Both the position numbers and the translations under genes were made by a program. This document shows positions 34,234 through 42,408 of a DNA stretch of 42,998 nt, piece by piece. The notes beneath the pieces were generated by a model. That model searched no databases, was not told the origin of the DNA, and saw only the letters and a program-made list of their open reading frames with translations. Positions within the stretch are counted from its first letter, which is position 1; the number at the start of each line of letters is the position of its first letter. Origin of the DNA: Peptococcaceae bacterium (GTDB lineage Bacteria; Bacillota; Desulfitobacteriia; Desulfitobacteriales; Syntrophobotulaceae); NCBI GenBank assembly GCA_012839895.1, contig DUML01000023.1, positions 1 through 42,998 of the forward strand. Reading direction: 5' to 3'.

Positions 34234-35601
34234 TCAATAACATACTTTAACCTGTTGTTTCGATCTTTCTTCTTCTACCAAATTGATATCTTCCAATAAA
34301 TGAGTATAGTTAATTTTCCGAGCTATAAATTCAGGATAAGCTTCATTACCGTGTTCACCTATATCCAGGCCATTTAATTCTTCTTTTATAGATACACGGA
34401 GACCGATCGTATATTTGATAGCCAGCCATAAAAATGAAGTCAAAATAAAGGCAAAAACTCCTACACTTATAATTCCAATGGCCTGAATTCCAAATTGATG
34501 CAAGCCGCCGCCAAAAAACAAGCCGTTTACTTCATTTCCATTTATGCCTTTTTGAGCGAACAAGCCAACAGCCAATGTTCCGAATACTCCATTCGCCAAG
34601 TGGACTGCCGTAGCACCGACCGGATCGTCCAGTTTCATCTTGTCATAGAAAAGAGAAGCAAATACAACCAGTACTCCACCTAAGGCACCAATAATTAAAG
34701 AACTGGGTACACTCACAAAAGCACAGCCAGGCGTAATTGCAACCAAACCGGCTAACAGTCCGTTTATTGACATGCTTATATCCGGTTTTCCCAGCTTAAT
34801 CCAAGCAGTAGCAGTAGCAAATAATATTCCCATTATGCCGGCCATATTGGTTACTACCAAAATATGACCGATAGCTTCAGGATCAGCAGCCATGGTAGAA
34901 CCGGGATTAAAACCAAACCAACCGAACCATAAAATCAAAGCTCCTATAGTTGCAAGTGCTACGCTATGCCCGGGAATAGCGTTGATTTTACCTGATTTAG
35001 TGTATTTTCCGATCCTTGGTCCTATTATCATGATACCGGAAAGAGCTGCCCAACCACCTAAGGAGTGTACAGCCGTGCCCCCTGCGAAATCCATAAATCC
35101 TAATTGAGATAACCAACCACCACCCCAAATCCAATGTCCGGTAATTGGGTAAACCAGTAATGTCAGGAAGAAAGAGAAAACAATAAAAGAGATATATTTA
35201 ACTCTCTCGGCAACAGCACCCGATACAATTGTCGCTGCCGTCCCGCAAAATACTAATTGGAAAAAGAATTTTACCCAAAGCGGTACTCCGGCCCAAGATA
35301 TGGCTGAATATACACCTTCATATGTGTCCCCGATATTCGGTGAATTATCTGCACCGGAAACAAAAAATAGTCCTTTTGTGCCAATAAAAGCATTACCGTC
35401 TCCATACATTAACCCCCAACCCAGCATGAAAAAACCTAAGGTGGATACCGCGAAGACGATAAAATTCTTGGACATAATGTTTACCGTGCTCTTAGAACGG
35501 CACATTCCGCTTTCCAAAGCTGCAAAGCCCATGTTCATAAGAAATACCAGCAGTGCAGCAAAGACAACCCATAGTGTGTCGAGTATAACTTTTGTTTCCA
35601 T
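34234..35601 (-). CDS. amtB: Ammonium transporter, Amt family
   Basis: 455 residues from ATG 35601; another ATG six bases upstream (35607) abuts GAGGGG too closely to be the start. About eleven membrane segments. Amt motifs are present: FAALESGMCRSKSTVNIMSKN (N-terminal segments), GHWIWGGGWLSQLGFMDFAGGTAVHSLGG (periplasmic gate and first pore His region) and VHLANGVFGTLAVGLF (second pore His). The C-terminal cytosolic tail (GLDIGEHGNEAYPEF) is the P-II contact region. Imports ammonium at low external concentration. In an operon with P-II, behind one and perhaps two attenuators of the ANTAR type. Confidence 0.97.
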   Translation of the reverse strand: METKVILDTLWVVFAALLVFLMNMGFAALESGMCRSKSTVNIMSKNFIVFAVSTLGFFMLGWGLMYGDGNAFIGTKGLFFVSGADNSPNIGDTYEGVYSAISWAGVPLWVKFFFQLVFCGTAATIVSGAVAERVKYISFIVFSFFLTLLVYPITGHWIWGGGWLSQLGFMDFAGGTAVHSLGGWAALSGIMIIGPRIGKYTKSGKINAIPGHSVALATIGALILWFGWFGFNPGSTMAADPEAIGHILVVTNMAGIMGILFATATAWIKLGKPDISMSINGLLAGLVAITPGCAFVSVPSSLIIGALGGVLVVFASLFYDKMKLDDPVGATAVHLANGVFGTLAVGLFAQKGINGNEVNGLFFGGGLHQFGIQAIGIISVGVFAFILTSFLWLAIKYTIGLRVSIKEELNGLDIGEHGNEAYPEFIARKINYTHLLEDINLVEEERSKQQVKVCY

Positions 35602-35633
35602 ATGCATCCCCTCTTTTTATGGTTTATTTATTA

Positions 35634-35681
35634 ATAAAAACGAAGGCGCTCAAAACACTGTAGTTCCGAACACCTTCGTTC
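35634..35681 (-). promoter_or_regulatory. amtB attenuator with hexaloop hairpin (GAAGGU variant)
   Basis: GAAC-GAAGGU-GUUC (35681-35668, minus strand) resembles the other leaders, but loop position 1 is G. The overlapping terminator pairs AACGAAGGUGUUC with GAGCGCCUUCGUU (two G-U pairs) and ends in UUUUU. Promoter boxes just upstream are poor (TTCACT, 17 bp, AAATAA). The variant loop lowers confidence that ANTAR protein binds it. Confidence 0.65.
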
Positions 35682-35831
35682 TTATTTCCTTGCCAACTTA
35701 TTAAGTGAAGTCATCATTCTATTATTCTGTTTTTTATTTTCTATTTTCCTAACACTAACAATCTTTTCACTGCTTTAGCAATATTAAGAAATCAAAATAA
35801 ACCGGACCTTAAAGTAATCTGTGATATAAAA

Positions 35832-35866
35832 GGAAAAAGCGCCACATCAGATGTAGCGCCTTTGCT
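35832..35866 (-). promoter_or_regulatory. Second attenuator-like hairpin upstream of amtB
   Basis: On the minus strand AGC-AAAGGC-GCU (35866-35855) gives the standard hexaloop but only a three-base-pair stem. AAAGGCGCUACAUC then pairs with GAUGUGGCGCUUUU, followed by UUUUU, as an intrinsic terminator. It could be the rmlB terminator, but it follows a good promoter and shares the AAAGGC start with the nitrogen leaders. Confidence 0.55.
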
Positions 35867-35878
35867 TAATAATATATT

Positions 35879-35907
35879 ATATTACATCCGTTTAACAAAA
35901 AATGCAA
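35879..35907 (-). promoter_or_regulatory. Sigma-A promoter upstream of the distal amtB attenuator
   Basis: TTGCAT (35907-35902), 17-bp spacer, TAATAT (35884-35879) on the minus strand. Start expected near 35872, just before the AAAGGC hairpin. It lies 23 bp beyond the rmlB stop and points towards amtB. Confidence 0.6.
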
Positions 35908-35929
35908 GTACTTTTCTCCTGTAAATTTT

Positions 35930-36916
35930 TTACTTTTCATCCCACCAGTCTCTGTTTTCCTGATACCATTTGATAGTCTCCTTTATTCCCTCTGTTAAAC
36001 TATAATTGCATTTCCATTGGAAAAAGCTCTTTATTTTGTCGCTGTTTAGAGCATATCGCCAGTCATGCCCCGGCCTGTCGGCAACTTTAACGATTGCATC
36101 TGTTGGTTTTCCCAGATATTTAAGGATCATCTCAGCCATTTCCAAATTCGATACTTCTTCTCCGCTTCCGATATTATAAATCTCCCCGGGCTTTCCCCCA
36201 AAAAGGACTTGGTCAATGGCGGCGCAATGGTCCGTAACATGAATCCATTCTCTTCTGTTTGTCCCGTCTCCATAAATTGGAATTGGTTCATCCTTTAGAG
36301 CTTTGATGATAGAGTTGGGGATGAATTTTTCTTTATATTGGTATGGCCCATAGTTATTACAGCATCTTGTAATAATTATGGGGAAATTATAGGTCCGGTA
36401 GAAAGCCCTTCCCAATAGGTCCGCCCCGGCTTTAGAGGCTGAATAAGGGCTGTTGGGCAGAAGGTTTGACTCTTCGTCAAAGTAGTCCTCCAAGTTGGCA
36501 ATACTTCCGTACACTTCATCTGTGGATACTTGTAAAAAACGCTTGGAAGTATAACCGTCACCTTGCCAGTGTTTTTGCAGGCAATAAAGCAAATTCAGAG
36601 TTCCCAGGACGTTTGTTTTGCCAAACAATAGCGGATCATTAATACTTCTGTCCACATGTGATTCAGCTGCAAAGTTCAGTACATACTCTGGGTCATAATC
36701 TTTAAGAACCTTTTCGACTTGCTCAGTATCACAAATATCGCCCTTAATAAACACATATTTTGAACTGCCTGCCAAATCCTGAACATTGTTCAGATTCCCG
36801 GCATAAGTCAAATTATCATAATTAATTATCAGGTAATCGGGATGGCTCTCCATAAAATACCTGATAAAATTGCTTCCTATAAAACCGGCACCGCCGGTCA
36901 CCATGATTGCTTTCAT
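35930..36916 (-). CDS. rmlB: dTDP-glucose 4,6-dehydratase
   Basis: 328 residues. Extended SDR enzyme: GGAGFIGSNFIR NAD-binding motif (residues 7-18), catalytic STDEVYGS and YSASKAGAD (Tyr-x3-Lys), RCCNNYGPYQ. Converts dTDP-glucose to dTDP-4-keto-6-deoxyglucose. Start 36916 behind GGAAGTGG, 20 bp after rmlA, so the two form an operon. The rmlC and rmlD genes for rhamnose are not in the window; the aminotransferase and acetyltransferase on the other strand suggest that the keto sugar goes to an amino sugar. Confidence 0.95.
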   Translation of the reverse strand: MKAIMVTGGAGFIGSNFIRYFMESHPDYLIINYDNLTYAGNLNNVQDLAGSSKYVFIKGDICDTEQVEKVLKDYDPEYVLNFAAESHVDRSINDPLLFGKTNVLGTLNLLYCLQKHWQGDGYTSKRFLQVSTDEVYGSIANLEDYFDEESNLLPNSPYSASKAGADLLGRAFYRTYNFPIIITRCCNNYGPYQYKEKFIPNSIIKALKDEPIPIYGDGTNRREWIHVTDHCAAIDQVLFGGKPGEIYNIGSGEEVSNLEMAEMILKYLGKPTDAIVKVADRPGHDWRYALNSDKIKSFFQWKCNYSLTEGIKETIKWYQENRDWWDEK

Positions 36917-36936
36917 TTTCCACTTCCTTATCCAGT

Positions 36937-38001
36937 TTAAAGTTTGATTTGACTGTCATCCCCTACAAAGAAAGAACTCATCAAAGGAATCTTGTTGATT
37001 CCGCCGATGATGGAAACATTTTTACCTATCAGGCTTTTGCTGATCCTTTTATTAATGCCTATCAGCTTTGTACCATTTAAAACAATGCAATTATCAAGTT
37101 CACACTTTTCCACTTTCACTCTCTTGCCTAGCGAAGTATAGGGTCCAATACAGCTGTTTATGATCTCGGCATCCTGGTCAATATGAACAGGTCCCTGGAT
37201 TATACTGTCCTTGATTACCACATTCTCGCCTATTACAACTTTGCCTGAAATTGAAGAACCTGGATAGTCGGAAATTGTATATTCACTTTCCAGCTCATCA
37301 AGTATCAAGCGGTTGGCTTCCAGCATATCTTCCAATTTGCCTGTATCTTTCCACCATCCCCGGACTAGCTCGTAAGTGACCTTGCCGCCCATTTGCAACT
37401 GTTTCTGGATAGCGTCCGTTATCTCATACTCTCCTCTGTCCGAAGGAGGGGTTTGCTCAATGGCCGGAAAGATGCTTTTATCAAATACATAGACCCCTGT
37501 AATAATCAAATCACTGATATATTCCTTAGGCTTTTCCACAAGTTCAGTTATGCAGCCGCCTTTAACAACGGCTACTCCGTACTGGGAAGGATTGTCCACT
37601 CTATGCAGGAGGATTGTAGTATTTGCTTGATTGGAGTAGAAATTGTTAATTAATACATGCAAATCCATATTGAAGACATTGTCTCCCAGGATCATCACAA
37701 AATCGTTATCCCCCAGGAATTCCCCAGCCATTTTTACCGCATGGGCAAGCCCCAGGGCACGAGGTTGGTGAATATAATCTATCTTAACTCCCCATCTTTC
37801 TCCATCTCCAACTGCCTTTTTTACTTCTTCATGGGTATCTCCAACAATAATACCAATCTCTCTAATTCCCGCTTTAATGATTTTCTCAATAATGTAAAAC
37901 AATATTGGCTTATTGGCTAAGGGAAGAAGCTGTTTAGCATTGGAATAGGTTAAAGGCCTGAGCCTGGTACCGGTTCCTCCACTCAAAATCAAGGCTTTCA
38001 T
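36937..38001 (-). CDS. rmlA: Glucose-1-phosphate thymidylyltransferase, long form
   Basis: 354 residues. Nucleotidyltransferase N-terminus MKALILSGGTGTRLRPL with catalytic Arg, then QLLPLANKPI, the metal-binding GDNVF (~107-111) and VEKPKE (~155-160). A C-terminal left-handed beta-helix (~245-330, repeats such as VVIGENVVIKDSIIQGPV) makes it longer than the ~290-residue RmlA and like StrD-type enzymes. Joins glucose-1-phosphate and dTTP. ATG 38001 has AAGGAG upstream. First gene of the rmlAB pair, divergent from the glycosyltransferase gene at 38203. Confidence 0.93.
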   Translation of the reverse strand: MKALILSGGTGTRLRPLTYSNAKQLLPLANKPILFYIIEKIIKAGIREIGIIVGDTHEEVKKAVGDGERWGVKIDYIHQPRALGLAHAVKMAGEFLGDNDFVMILGDNVFNMDLHVLINNFYSNQANTTILLHRVDNPSQYGVAVVKGGCITELVEKPKEYISDLIITGVYVFDKSIFPAIEQTPPSDRGEYEITDAIQKQLQMGGKVTYELVRGWWKDTGKLEDMLEANRLILDELESEYTISDYPGSSISGKVVIGENVVIKDSIIQGPVHIDQDAEIINSCIGPYTSLGKRVKVEKCELDNCIVLNGTKLIGINKRISKSLIGKNVSIIGGINKIPLMSSFFVGDDSQIKL

Positions 38002-38029
38002 ATACCCACTCCTTGAACTCTCTAAATTG

Positions 38030-38048
38030 GGACAACTTAAGTTTGTCC
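38030..38048. repeat. Inverted repeat in the rmlA upstream region
   Basis: GGACAA and TTGTCC arms around CTTAAGT, about 30 bp before the rmlA start codon. Could be an operator. A T-run follows on the plus strand, but no gene ends there, so a terminator is less likely. Confidence 0.35.
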
Positions 38049-38129
38049 TTTTTATAGTTTATTGGGGTGGTTGCCAAAGGGTTAATCCGGCAAGGATGAT
38101 TTTGAAACAATTTTTTTATTTTGACTGTC

Positions 38130-38156
38130 ACCCTGGACAAGCTGCAACATATTATA
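38130..38156 (+). promoter_or_regulatory. Sigma-K-type promoter of the glycosylation genes
   Basis: AC (38130-38131), exactly 16 bases, then CATATTATA (38148-38156) matches the late mother-cell sporulation consensus AC-N16-CATAnnnTA at every defined base. It lies 47 bp upstream of the glycosyltransferase ATG at 38203. It suggests expression during spore coat or exosporium formation. Confidence 0.6.
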
Positions 38157-38202
38157 AACTGTATGACTTGTACAAAACTTTCCACAGGAAGGGATGTAGA
38201 TA

Positions 38203-39102
38203 ATGACTACGCCATTTGTAAGTTATATAACCTTTAATCGCCTGGGGCTGACGGTAAAAAGTCTCTCCAGCCTCCTTAACACCCCTGATAAGTTTGAACT
38301 GCATATTATTGATAACAACTCCACAGACGGAACTTGGGAATACCTTACCAGCTTAAAAGATAAGAGGATTGTCTCCAAAATTAAGCTTCCGATAAATTCG
38401 GGAAAATTTCATTCGTTAAATTTAAACCTAACCAAAAGACAGAAGGATCAGTTGTTTATATCCTTGGATAATACTGTCGCAATTTGGACTAAAGGCTGGA
38501 CAACCCGTATTCAAAAAATATTTGATACTTTTCCGAAATTAGGTTTGCTTAGTGTTCTGCCGGCATTTCCTTCTGCCGAAACTCTTCCTCCCCTTACTCC
38601 CAGATATAAGAATGGCGTATTCTATATGGAAATAAATAAGGAAAAAACAAATCCCTTAAAAACATATTTCCCGGGAGAATGCCTTTACCTTAACCCCAAG
38701 CTAATTAATGAAATTGGTTATTGGAGTGAAGAGAATTATTACGGTCATCAGGAGCTGTTATTCAGAGTTAACCGTTTTACCTCTTTCCAAGCGGGATTCA
38801 CAGCAGAAATCGGCCTGACTAATCTGAAAGAAATTAAGTGTTCCCAGTGCGAATACAGCAATAAATGCCTTTTGGATAAATCTAAGGAAACGTGTTTTTC
38901 GATCTATAACAGACTGGACAAAGATAACCTTTTCAAAGAGAAATTCGGCTGGAAATTTGAAGAAACCATCAGGGATATGGAAAATGGAGCACGCCCAGTA
39001 TACTGTGCCTCATTGCACGATGCCGAGTCAATTTCCAATAGAATTTTTAATATGGATTGGGCTATTGAGAACTTACAGTTCTATATTGACAACGCGAATT
39101 AA
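38203..39102 (+). CDS. GT2-like glycosyltransferase with a four-cysteine motif (paralogue 1)
   Basis: 299 residues. GT-A type N-terminus (FVSYITFNRLGLTVKSL; HIIDNNSTDGTW at 34-45) as in family 2 glycosyltransferases. The usual DxD is LDNTV (D89-N90-T91), so metal binding may be altered. Cys213, 216, 222 and 231 form C-x2-C-x5-C-x8-C near the C-terminus, kept in the paralogue at 41044. C-terminal block PVYCASLHDAES...DWAIENLQFY is also shared. No membrane segment. ATG 38203 follows GGAAGGG. Probable role: transfer of a sugar to a spore-surface protein; acceptor unknown. Preceded by a sigma-K-type promoter. Confidence 0.8.
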   Translation: MTTPFVSYITFNRLGLTVKSLSSLLNTPDKFELHIIDNNSTDGTWEYLTSLKDKRIVSKIKLPINSGKFHSLNLNLTKRQKDQLFISLDNTVAIWTKGWTTRIQKIFDTFPKLGLLSVLPAFPSAETLPPLTPRYKNGVFYMEINKEKTNPLKTYFPGECLYLNPKLINEIGYWSEENYYGHQELLFRVNRFTSFQAGFTAEIGLTNLKEIKCSQCEYSNKCLLDKSKETCFSIYNRLDKDNLFKEKFGWKFEETIRDMENGARPVYCASLHDAESISNRIFNMDWAIENLQFYIDNAN

Positions 39103-39135
39103 AAGAAGGAAATATTAAGATTTTGAGGTGAGAAG

Positions 39136-40293
39136 ATGGCTGCCTCGGAAGCTTTTGCAACCCCGTTATATGTAACCCAGCCGGTACTGCCAGACTTGGA
39201 AGAAACCTACAAAACAATTGAAGCAATATGGCAGAATAAGCAACTCAGCAATAACGGGCCAATGGTTAAGCAGTTGGAAAAAGAATTGGCAGATTTTCTA
39301 GGGGTAAAATACCTTTCTGTCCTCTGCAACGGCACTACCTCCCTGCAGATCGCGTGTAAAGCTTTAAAATTAACCGGAGAGGTAATAACCACACCTTTTA
39401 CCTTCAGCGCCACAATCCACAGTTTGGCCTGGAATAATTTGAAGCCGGTTTTTTGTGATATAGAAGAGGATACTTTCAATATTAACCCTGACTTGATTGA
39501 ACCCTTAATTACCCAGGAAACCACCGCTATTCTACCGGTCCACGTGTTCGGCAATCCCTGCAAGGTGGAAAAAATCCAACAAATTGCCGATAAATATGGT
39601 CTTAAAGTGCTCTATGATGCCGCCCACGCCTTTGGTGTAAAACTCCGGGAAAAGCCCATCGGCACATTTGGGGATATTTCCATGTTCAGTTTTCATGCTA
39701 CCAAGGTCTACCACACCATTGAAGGCGGCGCCCTAACCTGCCATCAAGCCGATTTAAAAGAAAGGATCGATAGCCTCCGAAATTATTGCCAAAAAGATGA
39801 TATTTTTCCAGAACCAGGCACAAATGCCAAATTAAATGAAGTACAAGCCGGTATAGGTTTATTGGTCCTTAAAAAAGTAGAAGAAGAAATACAAAAAAGA
39901 AAAAAACTGACCAACCTTTATCGCCAATTGCTCTCCGACATCCCCGGCATAACACTTAACAGGGATATTCCCGGTGTCACTCACAATTACCCTTATTTTG
40001 TCATCAAAGTGGAACCGGATGAATTTGGCCTTAACCGTGATCAGCTTTTCCTTAAACTTCAGGAATATAATATCTTTCCCCGCAAATACTTCTTTCCCCT
40101 TTGCAGTAATTTTGAGTGTTACCGAAATCTGCCCTCAGCCTCAAAATCCAACCTCCCTGTAGCCAACAAGGTAGCAGACAGAGTTTTGGCCCTCCCTTTG
40201 CATGGGAATCTAAATACGTCGGATATAGTAAAAATCTGTGAAATTATTAAGAAAATCCGGCAGGAAAACCTTAAAAGCAATCGTACCAATTGA
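39136..40293 (+). CDS. vioA: DegT/DnrJ/EryC1/StrS-family sugar aminotransferase, VioA-like
   Basis: 385 residues, a PLP enzyme. YDAAHAFGV (Asp161, pyridine N contact) and MFSFHATK (Lys190, Schiff base) are intact; N-terminal VTQPVLPDLEE and IWQNKQLSNNGP resemble VioA, which converts dTDP-4-keto-6-deoxyglucose to dTDP-4-amino-4,6-dideoxyglucose (viosamine). ATG 39136 behind GAGGTGAG, 33 bp after the first glycosyltransferase. Its substrate is the product of RmlB encoded nearby. A 3-aminotransferase cannot be fully excluded from sequence, but no 3,4-ketoisomerase gene is present. Confidence 0.8.
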   Translation: MAASEAFATPLYVTQPVLPDLEETYKTIEAIWQNKQLSNNGPMVKQLEKELADFLGVKYLSVLCNGTTSLQIACKALKLTGEVITTPFTFSATIHSLAWNNLKPVFCDIEEDTFNINPDLIEPLITQETTAILPVHVFGNPCKVEKIQQIADKYGLKVLYDAAHAFGVKLREKPIGTFGDISMFSFHATKVYHTIEGGALTCHQADLKERIDSLRNYCQKDDIFPEPGTNAKLNEVQAGIGLLVLKKVEEEIQKRKKLTNLYRQLLSDIPGITLNRDIPGVTHNYPYFVIKVEPDEFGLNRDQLFLKLQEYNIFPRKYFFPLCSNFECYRNLPSASKSNLPVANKVADRVLALPLHGNLNTSDIVKICEIIKKIRQENLKSNRTN

Positions 40294-40353
40294 CACACTT
40301 AATACGAAATTAATCCAGTCTGAGATTAATAAAGGAATATGGGGAATGATGCT

Positions 40354-41019
40354 ATGAAAGATCTGGTGATCTTTGGAGCAGGTAATTTAGGCCGTGAAAC
40401 TGCTCAGCTTGTTGAAGACATTAATATGGATAAAAAACAATGGAACCTCTTAGGTTTCATTGATGATACTCCCGAAAAGCAAGGCCAACTAGTGAATAAC
40501 CATTTGGTTTTAGGAAATATGGAATGGCTTAAGAAAAAGTCAGGCTCCAACCTCTGGATAGTCTGTGCAATAGGAGAACCTAGAGCAAAATACCATATTA
40601 TTAGGAGATTGTCGGAATTTGCACTTAGATACGCCAACCTGATCCATCCAAATGTCGGCCTCAATAAAACGATTGAGATGGGAGTAGGAAATATAATCTG
40701 CTGGAATACTTTTTTGTCTGTTAACACCAAAATAGGGAACCATGTGGTTCTGAATCCAAGCTGCGGGATTGGCCACGATACTGTGATAGATGATTACTCC
40801 TCTCTATATTGGAATGTAACCCTGGCCGGAAACGTTAGAATTAACCAAGGCTGTGAACTGGGATCAAAATCTGTAGTAATACCCAAAAAAGTGGTTGGTA
40901 GGTGGAGCGTTATCGGAGCAGGAGCAGTAGTAACAGAGGATATCCCGGAATATTGCCTGGCTGTAGGAGTCCCCGCCAGACCGCTGAAACAATTAGAAAC
41001 GATTGATTCCTCACAATAA
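40354..41019 (+). CDS. NeuD/PglD-like sugar O- or N-acetyltransferase
   Basis: 221 residues from ATG 40354, eight bases after GGGGA; an upstream ATG at 40339 has its AAGGA too close. N-terminal Rossmann-like sugar-nucleotide domain (LVIFGAGNLGRETAQLVED, GFIDDTPEKQG), then a left-handed beta-helix with hexapeptide repeats (~95-205; catalytic-type His in NPSCGIGHDTVIDDYS), typical of PglD, NeuD and VioB. With VioA it would give dTDP-4-acetamido-4,6-dideoxyglucose. It lies between aminotransferase and second glycosyltransferase on the same strand, 60 bp after the former. Confidence 0.82.
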   Translation: MKDLVIFGAGNLGRETAQLVEDINMDKKQWNLLGFIDDTPEKQGQLVNNHLVLGNMEWLKKKSGSNLWIVCAIGEPRAKYHIIRRLSEFALRYANLIHPNVGLNKTIEMGVGNIICWNTFLSVNTKIGNHVVLNPSCGIGHDTVIDDYSSLYWNVTLAGNVRINQGCELGSKSVVIPKKVVGRWSVIGAGAVVTEDIPEYCLAVGVPARPLKQLETIDSSQ

Positions 41020-41043
41020 TACCTGAGAAAGGACTGGGATGAG

Positions 41044-42270
41044 ATGAGCAAGATAATTTCAGCTTTGCAAAAATTATATGACCTTTCAGTTGTAATTCAA
41101 CAAATTACTAAAACTTATCTTTCCGACCAAATGTTGCAACCTTTCACGGAAGAAAAATCGGAACACTCTGTTTTGAAGAGTCCTGACGAATACACAGCCC
41201 TTCAGGATATTCCTGAACCCTCGAATGTTAAAAACAGTTTCACAAAAACCAATCTCGTACCGTCTGTCAATAAAGAAACTAGAACTCGCTCCCTCCTGGA
41301 AGAAATTACTGACCTATCCATAGCTGAAGAGATAGTCGAACCAAGTTATGCTGCCGGGAACACAAAATCTTCCCCTCCTCCATTTATCAGTTTCGCAACT
41401 TTTAATCGTCTTGGGATAACCGTTAGAAACCTTAACAGGATTTTAGAATCAAAAGAAGACTTTGAAATGCATATTATTGATTGTAATTCCAAAGACAACA
41501 CCTGGGATTATATTAAGAGCTTAAAAGACCCGAGGATTAAGACCAAAACCCGTTTTAAGGTTAACAGAGGCCCCATTTATGTTCTTAACTATAACCTCAT
41601 GAAACGAAAAAAGGATCAATATTTCTTCACAATCGACAGTGATGTCTATATCAAAACAGAAAACTGGCTAAAAAAATATATGGAAGTGTTTGAGGCTTTC
41701 CCTGAAGTAGGACTCCTAGGGGTAATGAGAGATAAACCCTACCCAAGATTTATGCCCCCTGTCATACCTAAGGTTAGAGGAGACCTGACCTATCTACAAC
41801 TGAAAAATGCCGAGATTGACGGGATCATGGATTTTGTTCCGGGACACCTTCAAGCCTTGAGACCGGAACTAATCGAGGTAATCGGATATTGGAGCGAAGA
41901 GAACGGTTACGGCGATGCTGAAATTTCCCCCCGGATAACTCATTACACCCCATTTAAAGCAGGCTTTCTCACCAATGTAGAAATCGATATGACCCAAACA
42001 ATCGGTTGCAATGAATGTGAAGCCAGAAAGTTCTGCAAGCTTAACAGAAGTGTCAATACTTGTTATTCCTTGAGCAGAAAAGCAAACGTGAATGAAAGAT
42101 TTGCCAGAAAGGCCAAATGGAAATATTTGGAGACATTTAAAGAATTGGCAGAAGGAAAACGCACCGCCTATTGCGCTTCGATTTTAGATCCTGAGTCCAG
42201 AAAAGGCCATTTATACCATGAAGACTGGGCTTTAGAGAATTTTGCATATTATCTTCAAAATTCAAATTAA
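41044..42270 (+). CDS. GT2-like glycosyltransferase with a four-cysteine motif (paralogue 2)
   Basis: 408 residues. Residues 1-~112 are a low-complexity, mostly charged extension absent from paralogue 1. The GT-A core follows: FISFATFNRLGITVRNL, HIIDCNSKDNTW, and an intact DSD at 198-200 (FFTIDSDVYIK). Cys322, 325, 331 and 340 repeat the C-x2-C-x5-C-x8-C spacing. The C-terminal TAYCASILDPES...DWALENFAYY matches paralogue 1. ATG 41044 lies 24 bp after the acetyltransferase stop, so same operon. The long N-terminal extension may dock a partner or acceptor protein. It directly precedes a spore-surface-like gene, the likely acceptor. Confidence 0.82.
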   Translation: MSKIISALQKLYDLSVVIQQITKTYLSDQMLQPFTEEKSEHSVLKSPDEYTALQDIPEPSNVKNSFTKTNLVPSVNKETRTRSLLEEITDLSIAEEIVEPSYAAGNTKSSPPPFISFATFNRLGITVRNLNRILESKEDFEMHIIDCNSKDNTWDYIKSLKDPRIKTKTRFKVNRGPIYVLNYNLMKRKKDQYFFTIDSDVYIKTENWLKKYMEVFEAFPEVGLLGVMRDKPYPRFMPPVIPKVRGDLTYLQLKNAEIDGIMDFVPGHLQALRPELIEVIGYWSEENGYGDAEISPRITHYTPFKAGFLTNVEIDMTQTIGCNECEARKFCKLNRSVNTCYSLSRKANVNERFARKAKWKYLETFKELAEGKRTAYCASILDPESRKGHLYHEDWALENFAYYLQNSN

Positions 42271-42408
42271 AAATTTTTTCATTAATTTTTTTTTAAATAA
42301 AGGTACAACCTTAATTCATTTTTAATAAAATATATCGAGTTTGCCAACTCCACTGCACTCTTAGTGAGTGTAAATTCAGATAGATAGATTATAGGGAGGA
42401 TTGATTGC

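Noticed and set aside
35930-38001. A dTDP-rhamnose operon.
   Set aside because: Only rmlA and rmlB are present. rmlC and rmlD are not in the window and the neighbouring genes point to an amino sugar.
38158-38175. CATACAGT on the minus strand as a sigma-E -10 box for rmlA.
   Set aside because: No matching -35 element at 14-15 bp, and the distance to rmlA is about 160 bp.
42308-42334. A sigma-K promoter before the DNRLRE gene (AC, 16 bases, TAAAATATA).
   Set aside because: Spacing fits, but two of the six defined -10 bases differ in very AT-rich DNA, so chance is likely.
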